Below, piece by piece: positions 36,601 to 51,600 of a stretch of 64,000 bases of DNA. The notes beneath the pieces were generated by a model that worked only from the letters and a program-made list of their open reading frames with translations, did no database searches and was not told the origin of the DNA. Within the stretch, counting starts at the first letter, position 1. Every line of letters starts with the position of its first letter. Position numbers and translations under genes: made by a program. This DNA is from Polydactylus sextarius (lineage: Eukaryota > Chordata > Actinopteri > Polynemidae). The DNA is taken from positions 9,035,001-9,099,000 of the forward strand of contig CM028912.1 in NCBI GenBank assembly GCA_016801845.1, read 5' to 3'.

Positions 36601-39600
36601 CAGGTTGTTCACTTAAACTTAAACTGAAAACCTTGTATCCAAACAGTAATATGCTTTGTGTTCAGATACATGAAGTGATAGTTGTTGTTGACAAACACAA
36701 TAAAGCTCTGAGCAAAACCAGATACTGTCACTGTTGCTGTAGATACATAATTAAGTAGCCAAATCAACAGATTAAAGAAACATAATTACTTGATGAAACC
36801 AAGTAATTACAAACCAACCATACAGTGAAGTGCAGCACTGTATGTTTTACGAGGCTCAACATCACTTTACTTGGTGTCATTAATCAAACTTTGTGAAAAC
36901 AAGGTTATCAGATGTTACCTTTTCATCCCATTTCAGACAAACACATTTGAAGTTTAATGTTTACTTAATTCTTATCGTGCACTCACAGTTCACCTATAGC
37001 ATAATGAAATTTAAAAGGGAGGGCTGTGCATTATCGAGCATTAAAAGATAACTATTATGTCCTTACTAAAGCTATTACTTAAAAAAAATGCAAGGTTAAC
37101 CTACATGTTGTGAGAAGTTGTGAGCTTTTATGTGTTTGTGTATAGTATATGGCTTGAATGATGGGAGAAAAAGGCAGCTTGTACTGTAGGTGGTAGGTGC
37201 AGGCTTCCTTGTGAAACGGTGTCAGAGGAACTGTCAGGATGCACAAAGCCTTTCACCCCCATGGCATGCGGCAGAGATCCCTCCCATGGGCTGTCAGAGC
37301 CAGGGGCTCTACACTTATCAGCCCATCCATTGTGAAATCAGCCGTCCTGGCCAACCATAGCCATGCAAAATACACCCCCTGCATTAAACACAATTTCAAT
37401 CATCCTCAACCATCTCTCTCTGCCTTCCTCTCTCGCTTTCTTCGCCCCTCTACCTTGGCCTCTTCTCTCTCTATAGTGAATAAATAGTTGTCATCGTCAG
37501 GTAGCTCAAAATGCAAATTGGGAACAAATGGATCCACTTGAACAGTCTTAATTACATGATATGTATTCCATGAATCACAAATGGTATAGTCCTCAAGATT
37601 CAGCAGCACAATATGCTGTCCCTTTAATAATTGATTTGAAAATAATGCCACATAAAAAGAATCACACCACACCTTCTACACTAGCTGCATATCAACCCAA
37701 GTCATGGGCTGTGCACACCAGTAAGCATGCACAGGTGGGAATGAAGACAAGAACCTTTTCTTTGGATGTGAAGACAACAGTCAGGTTCTTTAGGACCAAA
37801 GGCTCACTGGCACTGTAGGAGAAGTTGACTCTGTCAAAAGTGATGGAGCCTGTGTTCGGCCAGTCATGCGGAGGCCGTTTGTCTGTCTCCCAGGGTGCTT
37901 CACTCTCCAGCTCTGCATACTCGACCACTCTCTCCACTGATGTCATCTAAGAACAACAAACAAAGATTATGTATCAGCTGCAGAAATCCTTCAGGTATTT
38001 GGTTATAAAAGACAGTAAAAAGTGGCAACATGGACCCCTAGTATTTCTAATTTTACCATATCAAAGAGAATCATAATTAACCAGAGGATTAGTGTTTTAA
38101 AGGAATACTCAAGTGAATTAATCCTCACACCTCCAGTTTGTCCTGCAGGCTGTCTGAAATGTATACATATATAATAAAACAAAAGACAGGTCGCACGAAT
38201 CTCATTTGTACATGTTAAATGACAATAAAGACCCAAGTTATCTATTATTGAACTGTTTTAAATGGTTGCAGGTAAAATTAACGACATTTGTAAAATATGT
38301 GGAATGCCCCTTTAATCAATCACGGCTCGCAATATGTGAAATTATGAAACACTCACTGCAAGAAACTGGTTCAACTGGTAAATAAATAATGGGTTCAGTG
38401 ATGAAACATAAACTGCAATTAAGCATCCAAATGTAAATGTTCGCACCATGTTCTCGATCTCTGCGCTCTGTCTGACACCCCACTGGAACATGCCTGTGAG
38501 TGTAACAGCATAAGACAGAGCTAGACCCACTGCACCCGGCTCCAACCCTGTAAAACATAGTCACGTAATAATGAATAATAATCACGTAATAACGTTTTCA
38601 ATCGTAATGTCTCATGTGTCAATAATGTGTCACATTTGTTTTTATTCAAAGTCCATACAGTACCTTCCCTGAGGTAAATGCAGCCGAAAGCGGTGATGGT
38701 GACGAAAATGGAACAAATTCCATCGAGACGAACAGCAAACCAACGAGAAGTAGTCAGAAATAAGAACCAGGCCTCTGTTAAACACAACCACAGAGACAAG
38801 ATAAGACTTGTTATATCTATGAAGTTTTGTTCCTATTAAAACATTTAAAATGAACGTTTTAATATTAAAATTTTAATGTGTATGAAAAAAGTAAATATCC
38901 TGAATTACAATTTCCTCTCACCTGAATGAAGATCTTGATATTCATCAAAAATCTGCTGAAACCTCTGCTGAACTTTAAAGGCACGGATGCTGCTCAGACC
39001 TTGGAGAGAGGAGGAGAGGTGGGAGAAGACAGGACTCCGAGCTAAAAGAAATACATACAGACCATATGAGTTGGCATTCGAACAAACATGGATGAGAAAA
39101 TGTGATTTGGTAATCAACTGTGAAATGCTTATGTCTACAGCATTAAATATGGCCCTGAGGCCAGTCAGTTTTGATTTAAAGAAAAGGTTGCAATTGAGTG
39201 GTCTTTTGTTTCCATTTGTTAGTTTTACAAAACCAAAAGACAAAACCTAAATGTTTCCTCTGAGCTTTTTGATGGAACTTTTGTTCTGTAGACGATGGAA
39301 CCTGTTGGCCAATGTGCATTTGGGCTCTCCGCCCAGAATAAAAAAGATAAACTAAAGCCTGCAATGGCCTAGTCATGCCCACTTGGTATTTTTCCCATTG
39401 TATGTGATGTCATGAACTCCCGTCTCTTGAGGAAACTGCGTGTGGCCGAGCCATAGGCTACCGCCACCTTTAGCCTTTATGCTAATGACCATGGCTTTCT
39501 TCAATGGTCTATTAGCATTCCTGTGGTCCGCTTTTGTCTTTTGGCACAAATAGACATGTCCACGCCCCCCATACCAAAATAAAGGAAGAAGAAAAAAAAA

Positions 39601-42600
39601 AAAAATTACTGGTAGACTCAAGACGCTTGATGTCCCTAGAAGTCTGCAGGAAGTAGCATCTCAGAAACAGGAAGACAGCGAGAAGAGGAACAACGGGAAT
39701 AAGGATCCAAGGGATGATGACTGCAGCTACTGCGATCACTCCAATGACTTGGAGAAAAACCTGTGGCAGGGGAAAGAAGGAAAGATGTGAGCACAATATT
39801 AATCAAACAGTAGCAGTCAAAAGCTCCACTGCTGCTGTGTGGGCTACCACTGGGACGGTGAGGCCTATTTTTTAAGGCCGAACAAGAGAAACTCTTTCAG
39901 CTCCATTTGTGTGAGACCTTCATGGACATACAGTAAGGTAACAGCAGGTTGTGGGACTGAGCTTATGTGACTCACAGTGTGAAAGGAAAACGATCACAGC
40001 GCTAATTCTCACTTAGTAGCAGGTGAGAATTTACCACTTGGCCACTGCAGCTCATATCCCTGGCTCCCTTGGGCTTTCCCTTCAACACTTCTGGCCAGTA
40101 AGCCTTGTTGGCAGAGCAGCCAGCCAACAGCCATGGCCACAGTGACTGGCAGAGGGCTCTGGGAACCACACTGTGGGTGTCTGATACATCACACTCAAAC
40201 CACACAGCCCTCAACAACACAGTGACTCATCACCCGTGTTAATGGCTCCGTGACACATCTATACCAGGATACCAGAGCTGCCTAAACAACATTGAAGGCA
40301 GTGAGTCGGATGACACCAAAGCACCCTAACCCGCACTGTGTTTAGGAAATTGAAATAAGAATCCAATAAAGTAGTATTACAACTGTTAATATAACAGATA
40401 AAGTAGTTTGACAATAGTCCATTTGTGGTCCATATAAGTACTTTTTACACATTTCTGAGGCACTTTACGAGTACTTAAGTTATATTTCATGCAATTTAGT
40501 AATTCTAACCCAGACTGTTATAGTTAATTTGCAGATTTATATGAATATAAGAATTTGTTATAGATTTGTTTAAGACTTTAATTCCCAACCGTAAATGCAG
40601 GACTTTCTCCTGTAGAGTAAATTTACACTTTTCTACTAAGTACATCTGTTGATACACTTTTACTTTCAGTTTTGAATACAGGACTTTTAATGGATAATAT
40701 TTACTGCGTGGTATTGACATTTTTACCCAAGCGAAACATCTGATTACTTCCTCCACCACTGAGTATGTGTAAGACCATTTCTTCTTAACTGAAAGGGTTA
40801 CTGTGTTACACATTTCATATTCGATTGGTAGATGATAAAATTGAAACCCCACACCCTGAAATTAGACTCATCCTAAGAGATGAATCGTAAGACGTGGAGA
40901 TTAAGATCGTGCGGTTACCTTCAGTGGTCTCAGACTAGCCCAGAGAGATGAAAATTTAATTTAGCACCTTAATTACGGATGTTATCTGCCACTTAAGCAC
41001 ACATTTAAGCATGATCACTTTCAGTGTAGTTTTACGATGAAAAGCCACTCAATCCCATTTGCAGTTCAGATAAGAGGGTATTACTAGTCTAACCATTGCC
41101 TTAGTGGAGCCCACACAATCAAACAGTAAGTGGAAGCTACTGAGCACAACTGATCCTAAGAATTTCACAGTACATAAGTTTCAATCTTAGCTCTGATGGA
41201 AGGCTACCAGACTGCAAAGTGAGATGGTGGCACATGGGCCATTACTGCGTGTTATCCAGCCTTCCCTTAAGGGATCAAATATTAACTGAACAAATGTCTT
41301 ATCATATATACTCTCTTTCTTTTACTCTCCTGCTGATGGTTAGCGACACACTGACACTGCTCATTCATGTTTGTTGGTTGGTTAATTTGAATTCTAATTG
41401 GGCCCATTTCAGCAGGGGCCACGAACGTCCGAGACGGCCCGGCTTATCTGACAGTGAGGTCATCCGAGGGGACAGAGGAGGAACAGGAACCATTAGATAG
41501 GAGTCTTGCCTCCTCCTGCTCCCCAGGGGCCTCCGTCGCCAAGGCCCTGTTTGATGTGATCCATTTGCGTGGTCTGCCGCTTATCATGTCAGCATCGGGA
41601 ACACCGCGGCCCCCACCCACACTACACACAGATGACTCCGATAAGTAATCCTACAAGCATACACCTCAACTCCATCAGACCGCATTCATATCTCCTATGA
41701 AACCACACAGGAACAGAAAACTCCCAAAGCCACATCCCGCTGCACATAAAAGTGGATAAAAGGATGAAAGGTTTTGTATACAAACAGTTTAAATAAAGAA
41801 TTACCACTAATTGCTCTTCAGCAAGAAAAGAAAGCTACTGCACGCATGTGATTCAGTCATTCAAGCAAACTGGGCGCACTGCTGTGTCCAAAGACCATTC
41901 AGATCTCTGCTGACCCTAATTGCTTTATTTTGTCAATGATTCTATCAGCTCTTTGATGTCCAAATAAATGTAGAAAATTGAAGTTAATTGCTATATTTGT
42001 GTTTGGCAATGATAGCGACTGTTGTTCCGCAGCACAAAATAAACACTTCCCTTTAATTAAACATCCCTCTGGACACAAGGAATCAGTATGCTTCTTACAA
42101 CCTCTTTTTCATCCTCCCTTTATTTACCGTCAGTGTGCAATATTTGCCACTGGGAAAGACGTGCAAACAAAACAGGAAATGAGAGGAATGCATGGCAAAA
42201 GAAAATTCCTCAAAAGAAGTCCTCTGTCATCGCTGGAATTTTTCTTTTTCCTTTTCTTTTTTTTTTTTTTACTCCACACTTTCCGTGACAGAGCCACACA
42301 ATAAGTTGCAAGGGTCAGTGGTACTGAAACAAAACAGGGCTGTTCCACTTGGGCCCTGGAACAATAGAAGTGACCCAATCCATTCTACTCTGTCTTTGGG
42401 CTTTATTTTAACATTAAATGCCCAGATGCTGTGGCTTTTCTTTGGGAGAAATGACTGTGGACACCTCCTTCACATTTTCCCTTTCTGGGCCATTTTCACT
42501 TCATAAAGCTGCAGTCAATGTGTTTTGTGTGTGGTGAGGAGGGTCTGACACATACTGTGGTGGTCTCAGTCGCTGTCTACATTGGTGGCTCAAGTAGTCC

Positions 42601-45600
42601 TAGGATTAGGCCTTTGTGTGCTGTGAAAAGGTAAAAGAAGTCACTTATTTGGGCTCAGTCAAGCTGCTGATTTCCAACCCCATTTTGGAAATAAGAGAAA
42701 GGCTTTGAAATGCAGCCTCTCTCTCTCTCTTGCTCTCCACTATAAATCACTAGTGTCCAGCAAATTCATTCATTCAGTCATTGCCCTTTTCTCTTCCTCT
42801 TGATAACAAAACAAAAACTTTTTTTCTCAAATACACAAGAAAACAGCAATTCACCCATACAACAGTCACTCAAAGAAAGCACAGAATTCTTTATCTTCAT
42901 CATATTGACACGAGGTGAAATCCTGGTTGTTTATTATGTAAGTTCCCAGGCTCAAACGACCCCGGGCTTGGCCTGTACGTCTGAGTCAAAGCAGCTGAGG
43001 TGCTGGACCACAGCATCATGGGAGACCACACATACACACACGGGAAGCTTTTGCTGGCCGATGCTCGCCATCAAATGACCATGTGTGGTATTGCTGAGTG
43101 GCCAGTTAAGCACACTCATAAGCACACAAACACACGGTTGTTTTCTTGTGTTCTGGTTTGTATTTCCACTAATTTGATGACTAAGTGAACAGAAGAAGTA
43201 TTTGTATAGGTCCATCTTTAGGTTCTTTACCTTTCTGTGTCGCTCATTTTCCCCCCACCTTGTATAAGAAGACAATGTCACTGTCATAAAACAATGGTCA
43301 GAGGGGATTTATGGCACAACCTATATATTTCCACACAAGACCGTCTCCTGTGTTTCTCAGGCTAACCTGTGTAACGCCTGGAGCCAGTGCATTCTTCTCT
43401 GCTTCTGTCACCAACGTGGTAAAGAAGCAGAGAAAGCCGGTGAAATCCCATCCTACAGCACTCACAGTTACGTCAGCAGCTCTCATATCCCACAAAGCCA
43501 CTGAAGAGGCCTGACACAATGTGCCACAATATACAGACTCACACACACCGATCCACCCGCCAGTGTTTTTGGATAATAGTTATCTTGGCTGTGTTTGTAT
43601 GTCTCGCCTGTGTGCCCTCTTCTCCCCCCACCCTGCACATACAAACTATTTTCTCTGTCCATGTTTGTCTGTAGGTTTTACAGCTGTAATTTAATCTATG
43701 ATTTATGAGAAAATGTTTATGCATGTTTATATGATATTTTTAATAGCGAGAGCAGGTGAAGCTCCATTTAAACCAAAGCAGTGTCAGCTGGTGTCCAAGC
43801 ATAGACATCCTGACAAATTGAATTTGCATGGATGGATAAGAAGACCTATGAATGTAGTCATGGACCCCACAGTTAGTGGTGTGACTTGGTCAAGAGCCTT
43901 CACACAAAATCCTCCAGTGAAAGACCCCTGTACTCACCCCTTATTGTTTTGCCCTCCTCCTCTGCCCCCTCTGTGAAAATAGAGGCAACCCAGGATTTAA
44001 AGGTCAAGTCCGCACAAAAGCTGACAGTTCCAAAAGCCTGAGGTGTTTTTAATTGACATTTCTGTCTTTGTCCCCTGACCATAAAGAAGGGAGAGAAAGA
44101 GCCTTTTTACCAATATACTAAATTACTACTAAATGAGACCTGTGAAAAAATAGGGCTCTAGGGTGTAACCAGGTTCCCCCAGCTTGAGGGAATCCCCTTG
44201 TTAGGTGGGTATGGGGGCAGTGCTGAGGGGCTGTGAAGTGCTTACTCCACCATAAAGGAGGAGGCTCTGGTGCAAATCCCCGCACAGAAGCGCTCTCTCC
44301 CCATAGAGAGAGAGATAAACCAGTTAGGGCATTGTTTATGAAGTTTCACTTTATTCCCCACTGACAACCATTTAAACAATGACTATTGGCAAATGTCCCT
44401 CCACGAATGAGCAACAATAGTCTGGATCAGAGGCTTTTCTGCGCTGCTAATACTTTGATAAAAAGAGTGAAAATCTTCCTTCCTGAAAGCATTAAAGAGT
44501 GCTCCATGAAAGACACCTGCAAACAAGAGCAGAAAGCAGCACAAACAAAAGTGTTTTGTGCAGACGATGACGCTTTTGTCCAGTGTCACAATCACCTCCC
44601 ACTTTGTTCTGCAGCCAAAGCTCGACAGGAACATGCGCAATATATTCTGATGTTTTTTAACACATGAATGTTACTGCTCATTGTAATATCAAACGTATTT
44701 TAAATAATATTGTGTCTTGACACAAGGTAATATTGCCAATATTGACAAAGGTAATAATTAATGTGGAGGAATGGCTAAGTCATGTATGAAGTTCAGTGAG
44801 TAACACAAGTCTATTTTCAGTCATGACCTAGTCTACTTTCACTGTTTTCAGTTGGACCTTATGGGCCTTCTACAAAGTTATTATTTTACTCCAGCCATTA
44901 TTCACCTTATTATCAAAATGAGGGGAACTATAGCAGACAAAAAGCTTTTGTGCGAATGATCTTTTGTGCTTTCAGCATTTAAGATGGCTTTTGTCTACTG
45001 TGAGATGGGTATCTGCCACAAACATCACTCAGGCATTGTGGAGGGGGGATTCGTTTTCAGCACGCCTTTGTTCTATTCTTTGGCCCTAACCAAGGAGCCA
45101 CGCCTGCTCCTCTACCTCGAATTGTGCAGCGAACATTCCCTTCTTTGTGACGCTAGGTGCATGAGCCGGCTCATCTCCGCGGGCTTTCGTGGGAGATGGC
45201 TGTCACAGTGGTAGGGTGGCATTTGGTAACCCAACCTGGTTATGCACCAGGGTGGCCCTTGGCTACCAGTCCTGTAAGACTGTATAACATTAGGTGAACT
45301 GCGCAAAGAGGGGCAAGTCCCACACTGGATCAGTTCCAATTGACCTGTCCCCTTCCCCCTATACCGGGCTTCTAGCTCCACTCCTGCAAACACATTGTAC
45401 GCCTGCTGATCACACTTTTTCCTCTTTGCCACTCAACACATCATCCTGGTCGCCCCCTCCTCTCCGCCCCACTGTTTTCCTCCACATCTGACCCATCATC
45501 CTGTGGCCTTTATTTCCTCTTTGGTTCCTTTCTCTCTTCCAATCACTTGCTTAGTCTCCATACACATTCTCTGAGGATGCCGTTTCTGTTGTGTCACACT

Positions 45601-48600
45601 GAGGGAGCCACGCCCTCAGCCTATGTGCACACTTTTATTAAATCTGTGCAGGCGCTGGGCCGCGCTGGCGGGTAATCCTGCAGTAATTGTTTCCAGATTA
45701 GGGGACCCAGACCACAAAGCAGGTTTAGCCAGGCATGAAATGGCCTCCCCATGCTGCAGCGCCAGCGACCAAACCTGCCGAGGTGAGACTCACCTGGATA
45801 AAGTCCACAAACGTCCATGGGAGCAGTGAGTCCAGGTAACCAATGTCCTTTGAAAACCTGTTGAGGATTCTTCCTGAGAAATAACGCAACACAAATGAAC
45901 AGATCAGATGAGATCAAAGCAGATCTATGAGTGACAGCAGGACACATTTGACAGCAGAGGTTTAAAACAGAATTAATTCTGGAAAATAAGCTAAAAAGAT
46001 GATGTAATGTTTCATTATACAGTGTGATGTTTAATTACATGGTGTGACAGAACACTTAGGGTATTCAACATGTAATATAATTTGCAAATCTCAATTAAAA
46101 TGGAGCTCTATTACATTTGGCACAACAAATCTAAGTAAATACAGATATGTACTTCATTTGGCTACTCTGTGCCCATAAAAACAGTATTTTGTTTGTTATA
46201 ATATCCTTCAGTCTCACTACACTATTGAGCAACTGCTATCAAAGTACCTTTCAATTTGATAGAGCAGAGCTTATACATTTAGTGTGATAACAGATGAAAA
46301 ACACAGGTCTATCTAGATTAAACAATGAATCATTATTTGTCTAGCCTTGCATAAAGACTGCCCTACTCTTGGCTGAATACGTGAGGGAACCTTTTGTTTG
46401 GAAACAAAAGGGCAACAGAAGCTGTGTACCTGCCTTTATGTTCTGACTGGCAGTGTCAGTGACGTTAATTGAGTTGCCTCCAATCTGCTCAGGTGTTCAT
46501 TATTTTGGCTGGTGCTCTGCAGGTGTTGCAGCAGCCCTTTATTGTCACTCCTTTAGTAACTTTGCTCCCCTATTCTGATCCCGCAGCACATAAGATTACA
46601 CTCCAGCTGCGTTCGCACACTATTTACTGCAGGGTCAGCGATAGCCAATCCCCACACTAAACAACCCAGAGGCAGGCAAGACAGAAAGGCTCACACTATC
46701 TGTCCCTGAAAGAAGCCCACAGACTCTTAGAGGCAGACAAAACGTACTAGAGCAGTAACAGCATCACCACAGCTCGAACTGGGCTTAAGAAAAAGCACAA
46801 GCTGTGGAAGTATTGTGTGTCTGTGTATGTGTGTGTGTGTACATTATTGTGTATATTCCCTGTCAGTCCTCAAAATTGTGTCATAATGTTTCATAAGGTA
46901 CTTAAGCGACACATTGTCTCTCTCAGTGACACATCACTAAGCTAACAATAATATCTGTCTGAGGAAAATGGACAGTAAATAAAGCAGCACTGACACATTT
47001 AGGATAAAGTGAAACTAGCCACACTAGAACATCAATGAGTTTATCTAGGTTCACAGAAAGGGCAACGAAACAGGGTGGAACTTGGTAAAGGACCGAAAGA
47101 GGGAACGGCAGAGTGGCACGTTGGCACAACGTAATGGTATGGCGTTCTTGAGGCGTGGTGAAGTCATGGCACCACTGACCTAAAAGTTGCCTCCCAGCTT
47201 CCCAGTCAGTCCTACGGAGGTGGGCCCTGTAATCACCTCTCTCCACGGCCGTAAGCAGCTTACAGCTTTATCCAAAATGCCGCTCCTGCCTAAAAACATG
47301 CATGCAGACGAGGCCGGGCTCCCTATAACAGCCATTGCATAAACCCAGCCAGAGCATTATTCCCCGCAACAACCAGCAATGCTCCAAATCAGTACTGATT
47401 CAAAGTCAAGTGGCGTAAGCATGTTGTACACTTGGAGGCAGACTAATCTTATTCACAGTGTGAGTGCCCCTTTAGCATACAGACATCCCGAGGGGAAGGT
47501 TCAAGCAAGGGGGTAGAGCTGCTACTACACTAGGAAAGAATATCGCTGCTTTAGTGCAGGAATGGGGGGAGTACTTGTCAAACTGTGTTTGTGGAAGATC
47601 CAATAATATTTTATGTAATTTTACTGTCTAAGCCATAGATGACCCAAATCCATGCATATCTGACAAACAATGCCAATAAGAAAAGGATAGGTTTCTCTCG
47701 GTTACATCATACCATGGTTGGAGGGTGTTAGAGCAGAGAACATCAGTCAGCTATCAGCTGTTTGACAAGCGGCTCAGTTAACAGAGTTTCAGAGGGGATG
47801 AAGTAAAGACCCTTCTCCATCCTGCGCAGACTATAGAGGGGATACATTACAGTGATGCAGTTACACAAAGACATTCACTGCATGGAAATGCCTATGAGGT
47901 AAGAACGGTGTGGGACAATGGCTTCAATCACTATGGGTGGTTGTCAACAATATCACCTATTGTGTAGAGAGGGGTATAGACGTTTCAGGATATCAGCAGC
48001 ATTAGTATCAAACAATTTCTCATGGTTTAAGACTCCAGGGGTGATTTGCACCACTTTTTCAGGCTCAGGAAATATCAAGCCCTCCCAACTAAGGTGGCCC
48101 CTTAGGTGGAGATATTAGTTGAGCAGGGCCCCCAATCACAGTTAAAGAAGTGGAACAGTGGGGTCCGGCTAGAGCAGGGCGTGTGGCAAATCGCTGTTCC
48201 CTGTAAACATCAAGATAAGGGGACAACTCAGAGCCGCTCCATGTGTGGGCCCCAGTGCAGTTGGAGGGGCCTTTCAGTGAGGGAAGTGCGATAATGAAGG
48301 AATACTGAGGAGGGGGCTGCCAAGGCTGGAGGTGGCACAGCTCACCTGCACTTCCATGAAGGGCCCAGGAGCCTGGGGCAGCCTCCCACCGCCGGCGCCT
48401 TGCTGCCAATACTAATACATTCTAAATCCATTCTCTTCGCTCACACCGCCAGGCTCCTGCAATCTCCTCTCCTTCCCTTTCATGCAATTAAATAGTGGAA
48501 GTGCCGAGCGAGGGGGAGCCCTATCAGCCATACTGCACACACACGCGCCGCTCCATCTCCACATTCAATTTACACACTTCGATATCATCATCCTCTCTGC

Positions 48601-51600
48601 AGTACTTCCTCCACTTTGCTCTTAACACTTGCAACCCAGACCTGAAATACAGACATTAAAAACATTGCCTCTGTAGACACAATTAGAATCTCACATCACT
48701 GACTACAGAAGATCTTAAGTTCCCTGCGTCAACAGCAACTGAGTGACACCCGGTACTGAGATGGGCCGCTATGCTGATGTGAAAGGAGGACGGTGGAGGT
48801 GTGAGTGTGTGCTTCTGTGCGTATGTGTGTTGACTGAAACTCCACTCCTTGACTGTGCTGATGAGCTGAAGCCCTGGCCTGCAGTCTCTGAGGGGATTAG
48901 CCCACTCAATGACACTAAATTACAGGGATCAACATCAGCTCAACACATCCACCACTGTCTGTGCTGCTCTAACTGGATCAAATTTGGATGAACAGCTGTA
49001 ATAAGACTGTACATGTTACTAAAATTGAGCAACATGAATACATTAACTTAAATAAATTTATATAAAAGATGAAACAGCAGTCTATAGCGTTATCATCTCG
49101 CTATCTTCAAACTTATCAAATAATATTGTACGAAAACATAAAGGTTTCAATCACCAAAAGCCTTCAACTTAGAAATCAACTATCTCCACACGGTGCACAC
49201 GATAAAGCTGAAATATGATTCAAATGGCGCAGCGGCTTTCAGTGACTGATACAGAGGAGCTACAATGCCTCTCCATCAATCATAATTCACCACTGCTGTA
49301 CTCTATTGTTATTAACCACATTCACAGAATAATAAATAAAACCTTTGTGCAGTGACGCTTGAAATGGTAACCTTTAACTCTGAGGACAGCTATCAAACAC
49401 TGGGCCTGCTCAGCAGCAGCACACCTATCACTTACACATGTAAACAGATGTCAAATCCTTAACAACACATGGGCACATAGTTACAAATCACTCGCACTTA
49501 TGGCAACACACTGGTGGATGTGGAAGCAGCTGTGACGAAGGTGACAGTTATTGTACAAAAGGGAGAAAATCTTTTAGACACAAGCAAAACATTAAGAAGG
49601 AAAGAGAAACGGGGCAGAGCTGACAACAGCCGTCTTTGTCCTGATCCTTTCTTTCACAAGGTCTCGCCAAAGTGAATAAATTATTAGAAAAAAAAAAGAG
49701 GATAAGAAAACATAAACATAATGTAATTCAGAAAAAAACATATTCATATTGAATTGATTTAAAAAATAATAATAATCAAAAAGGCAGGTTCATGCATGAT
49801 CTAGTGTTGACTGTACAAAGGACAAAAGAAACACAGTCTCTGGGACAGTTGTCTATAAATCCTGTCAGACATACAGTGGTGTTTGCCAGCCTGAAGGCCA
49901 AGCTGTAATGACTGGACTGGTCATACAATAGTTACCGATAGCAGCACAACAGCAATCAGATAGCAGTGTCTGTTAAGCCTCTCCTTTGCTTCACTATTAA
50001 ACAGATTATTACATTATTCAAATTGTTTGTTCTCGTCCTGTGTGCAGATTATCAAGCAAGGCACACCCAGATAAGCCATCAGGTAGTCCAATACGTAGCA
50101 CAACAGCAGCACCAAAAACAAAAGCCAAAGATTAAGACCTGTGGTGTTTGCTCCAAACACAGCTTTGCAAAGGAAAGCTTTGTCGCTACACCCACCTCTA
50201 ATGCCGGTAGAAACCGCAAGCTCCTGAACACCCTCAAATCATATTTAGACTTGTGTTACCAGCTTATGACTCATTATACAGACACAAGTTTCCTTCTTGT
50301 TGAGAATTCCCACCCGAGCTGATTGTGTCTTACATGCATGTCACTATGAGGAGATTAGGCTGAGTAATTATCTGCTGACAGGTGAACAATGCTTCAGAAA
50401 AATTAAAGTTATCAAGGTGGGCCACTTGACAGTTGACTTTGGATGTAAATGACAGACTGTAGTTACAATATTTCACTAATTTATTTCATTTATCTAAAAA
50501 GTACTGCCACCAAAATTACAGACGTACAAAAAAAATTCAAAAATATTTCACAAATTATTCAAAAAAATCTTATAATCTGGTCCCACTTAAACCGCTTTCG
50601 ATTGAAAAATGTGTCACAAAAAACACACCTGAAGAAAAACGCCGCAGCCCTCCTTGAGTAAAGTCAGACGTATTTGGAGTGTTTGCTCACTTTTAAAATC
50701 ATGTCCATCTGCTTACTCCATTTGCCCAGCAGCTACAGCCTACAAAGCTAATGAAATAATCAAAGATTTCTGATACAGCGCACTAGATAAATATGTCTGT
50801 ATTTACACAGCACTCTGGTCCAAACACAACAGTCCAAGATCTACTGCAAACAGTATTTATTCAATATAATTGTTTGCTTTTTTGTTCTGGCTCACAATAC
50901 AAAAAAAAGATATCAGTCTCTTTGCTCATTTTAAATACATAATGGCTAAATATTAAGTCATATTACAAGGATTTTCCACTGAATTGGCTCCTTGGTTACA
51001 CAGGCTGTAGTTCCCAAGAGCAACTTTTATCATGCCACTTCATTCACAGACAGATTTGAAACTCAATTCAACTTTAGTCTGTTTGATTACATTTTCAGTT
51101 TGTATATGATTGTACAAATAAGATTCTTTAATTAATATCAAACAATGATTCTATTCATATAAATATGAAATGAGTAATCTTTGACCATGAAAGATACTTA
51201 AAAATGTATGTGAATTTTTATTAATTAAAGTTTTAAATGTTAATTATTATATCATATGGAACCCGATAGCAAAGACAAACTATGGAGTGTAAAGGGCAAG
51301 CATATGATTGTTTGTAAAGTGAATCAAACATGACAAAGTAAGTAACAGTCTGCTCTCTAGTGGTGAGATGTTACAACAATAACTTGTACAGCAAGTGTAA
51401 CTGGGTGTAGGCATCTCATGAGCACCTCATCATTCCTGTATAATCTTAACCATACATAGAAACAACGTATCAGTTGTTTAAATGAAAACACTACATGTTA
51501 GTGAGCTACTTACCTATTGGATTGATATCGAAAAAGTGTACAGGTGTCCGCAGGATGGCATTAAACATGCTGTTGTGTAGGGTTTGGGCTGAACTCACCA

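Noticed and set aside
37406..37672. 88-codon minus-strand frame in intron 25 as an extra abcc4 exon
   Set aside because: Exons 25 and 26 join in frame and match the family without any insertion here.
43298..43546. 82-codon minus-strand frame in intron 20
   Set aside because: Resembles no known protein, and the region is better explained by an inverted repeat in intronic sequence.
44160..44300. Possible tRNA-derived SINE with B-box-like GGTGCAAATCC
   Set aside because: T-arm stem does not form and no A-box lies at a suitable distance.
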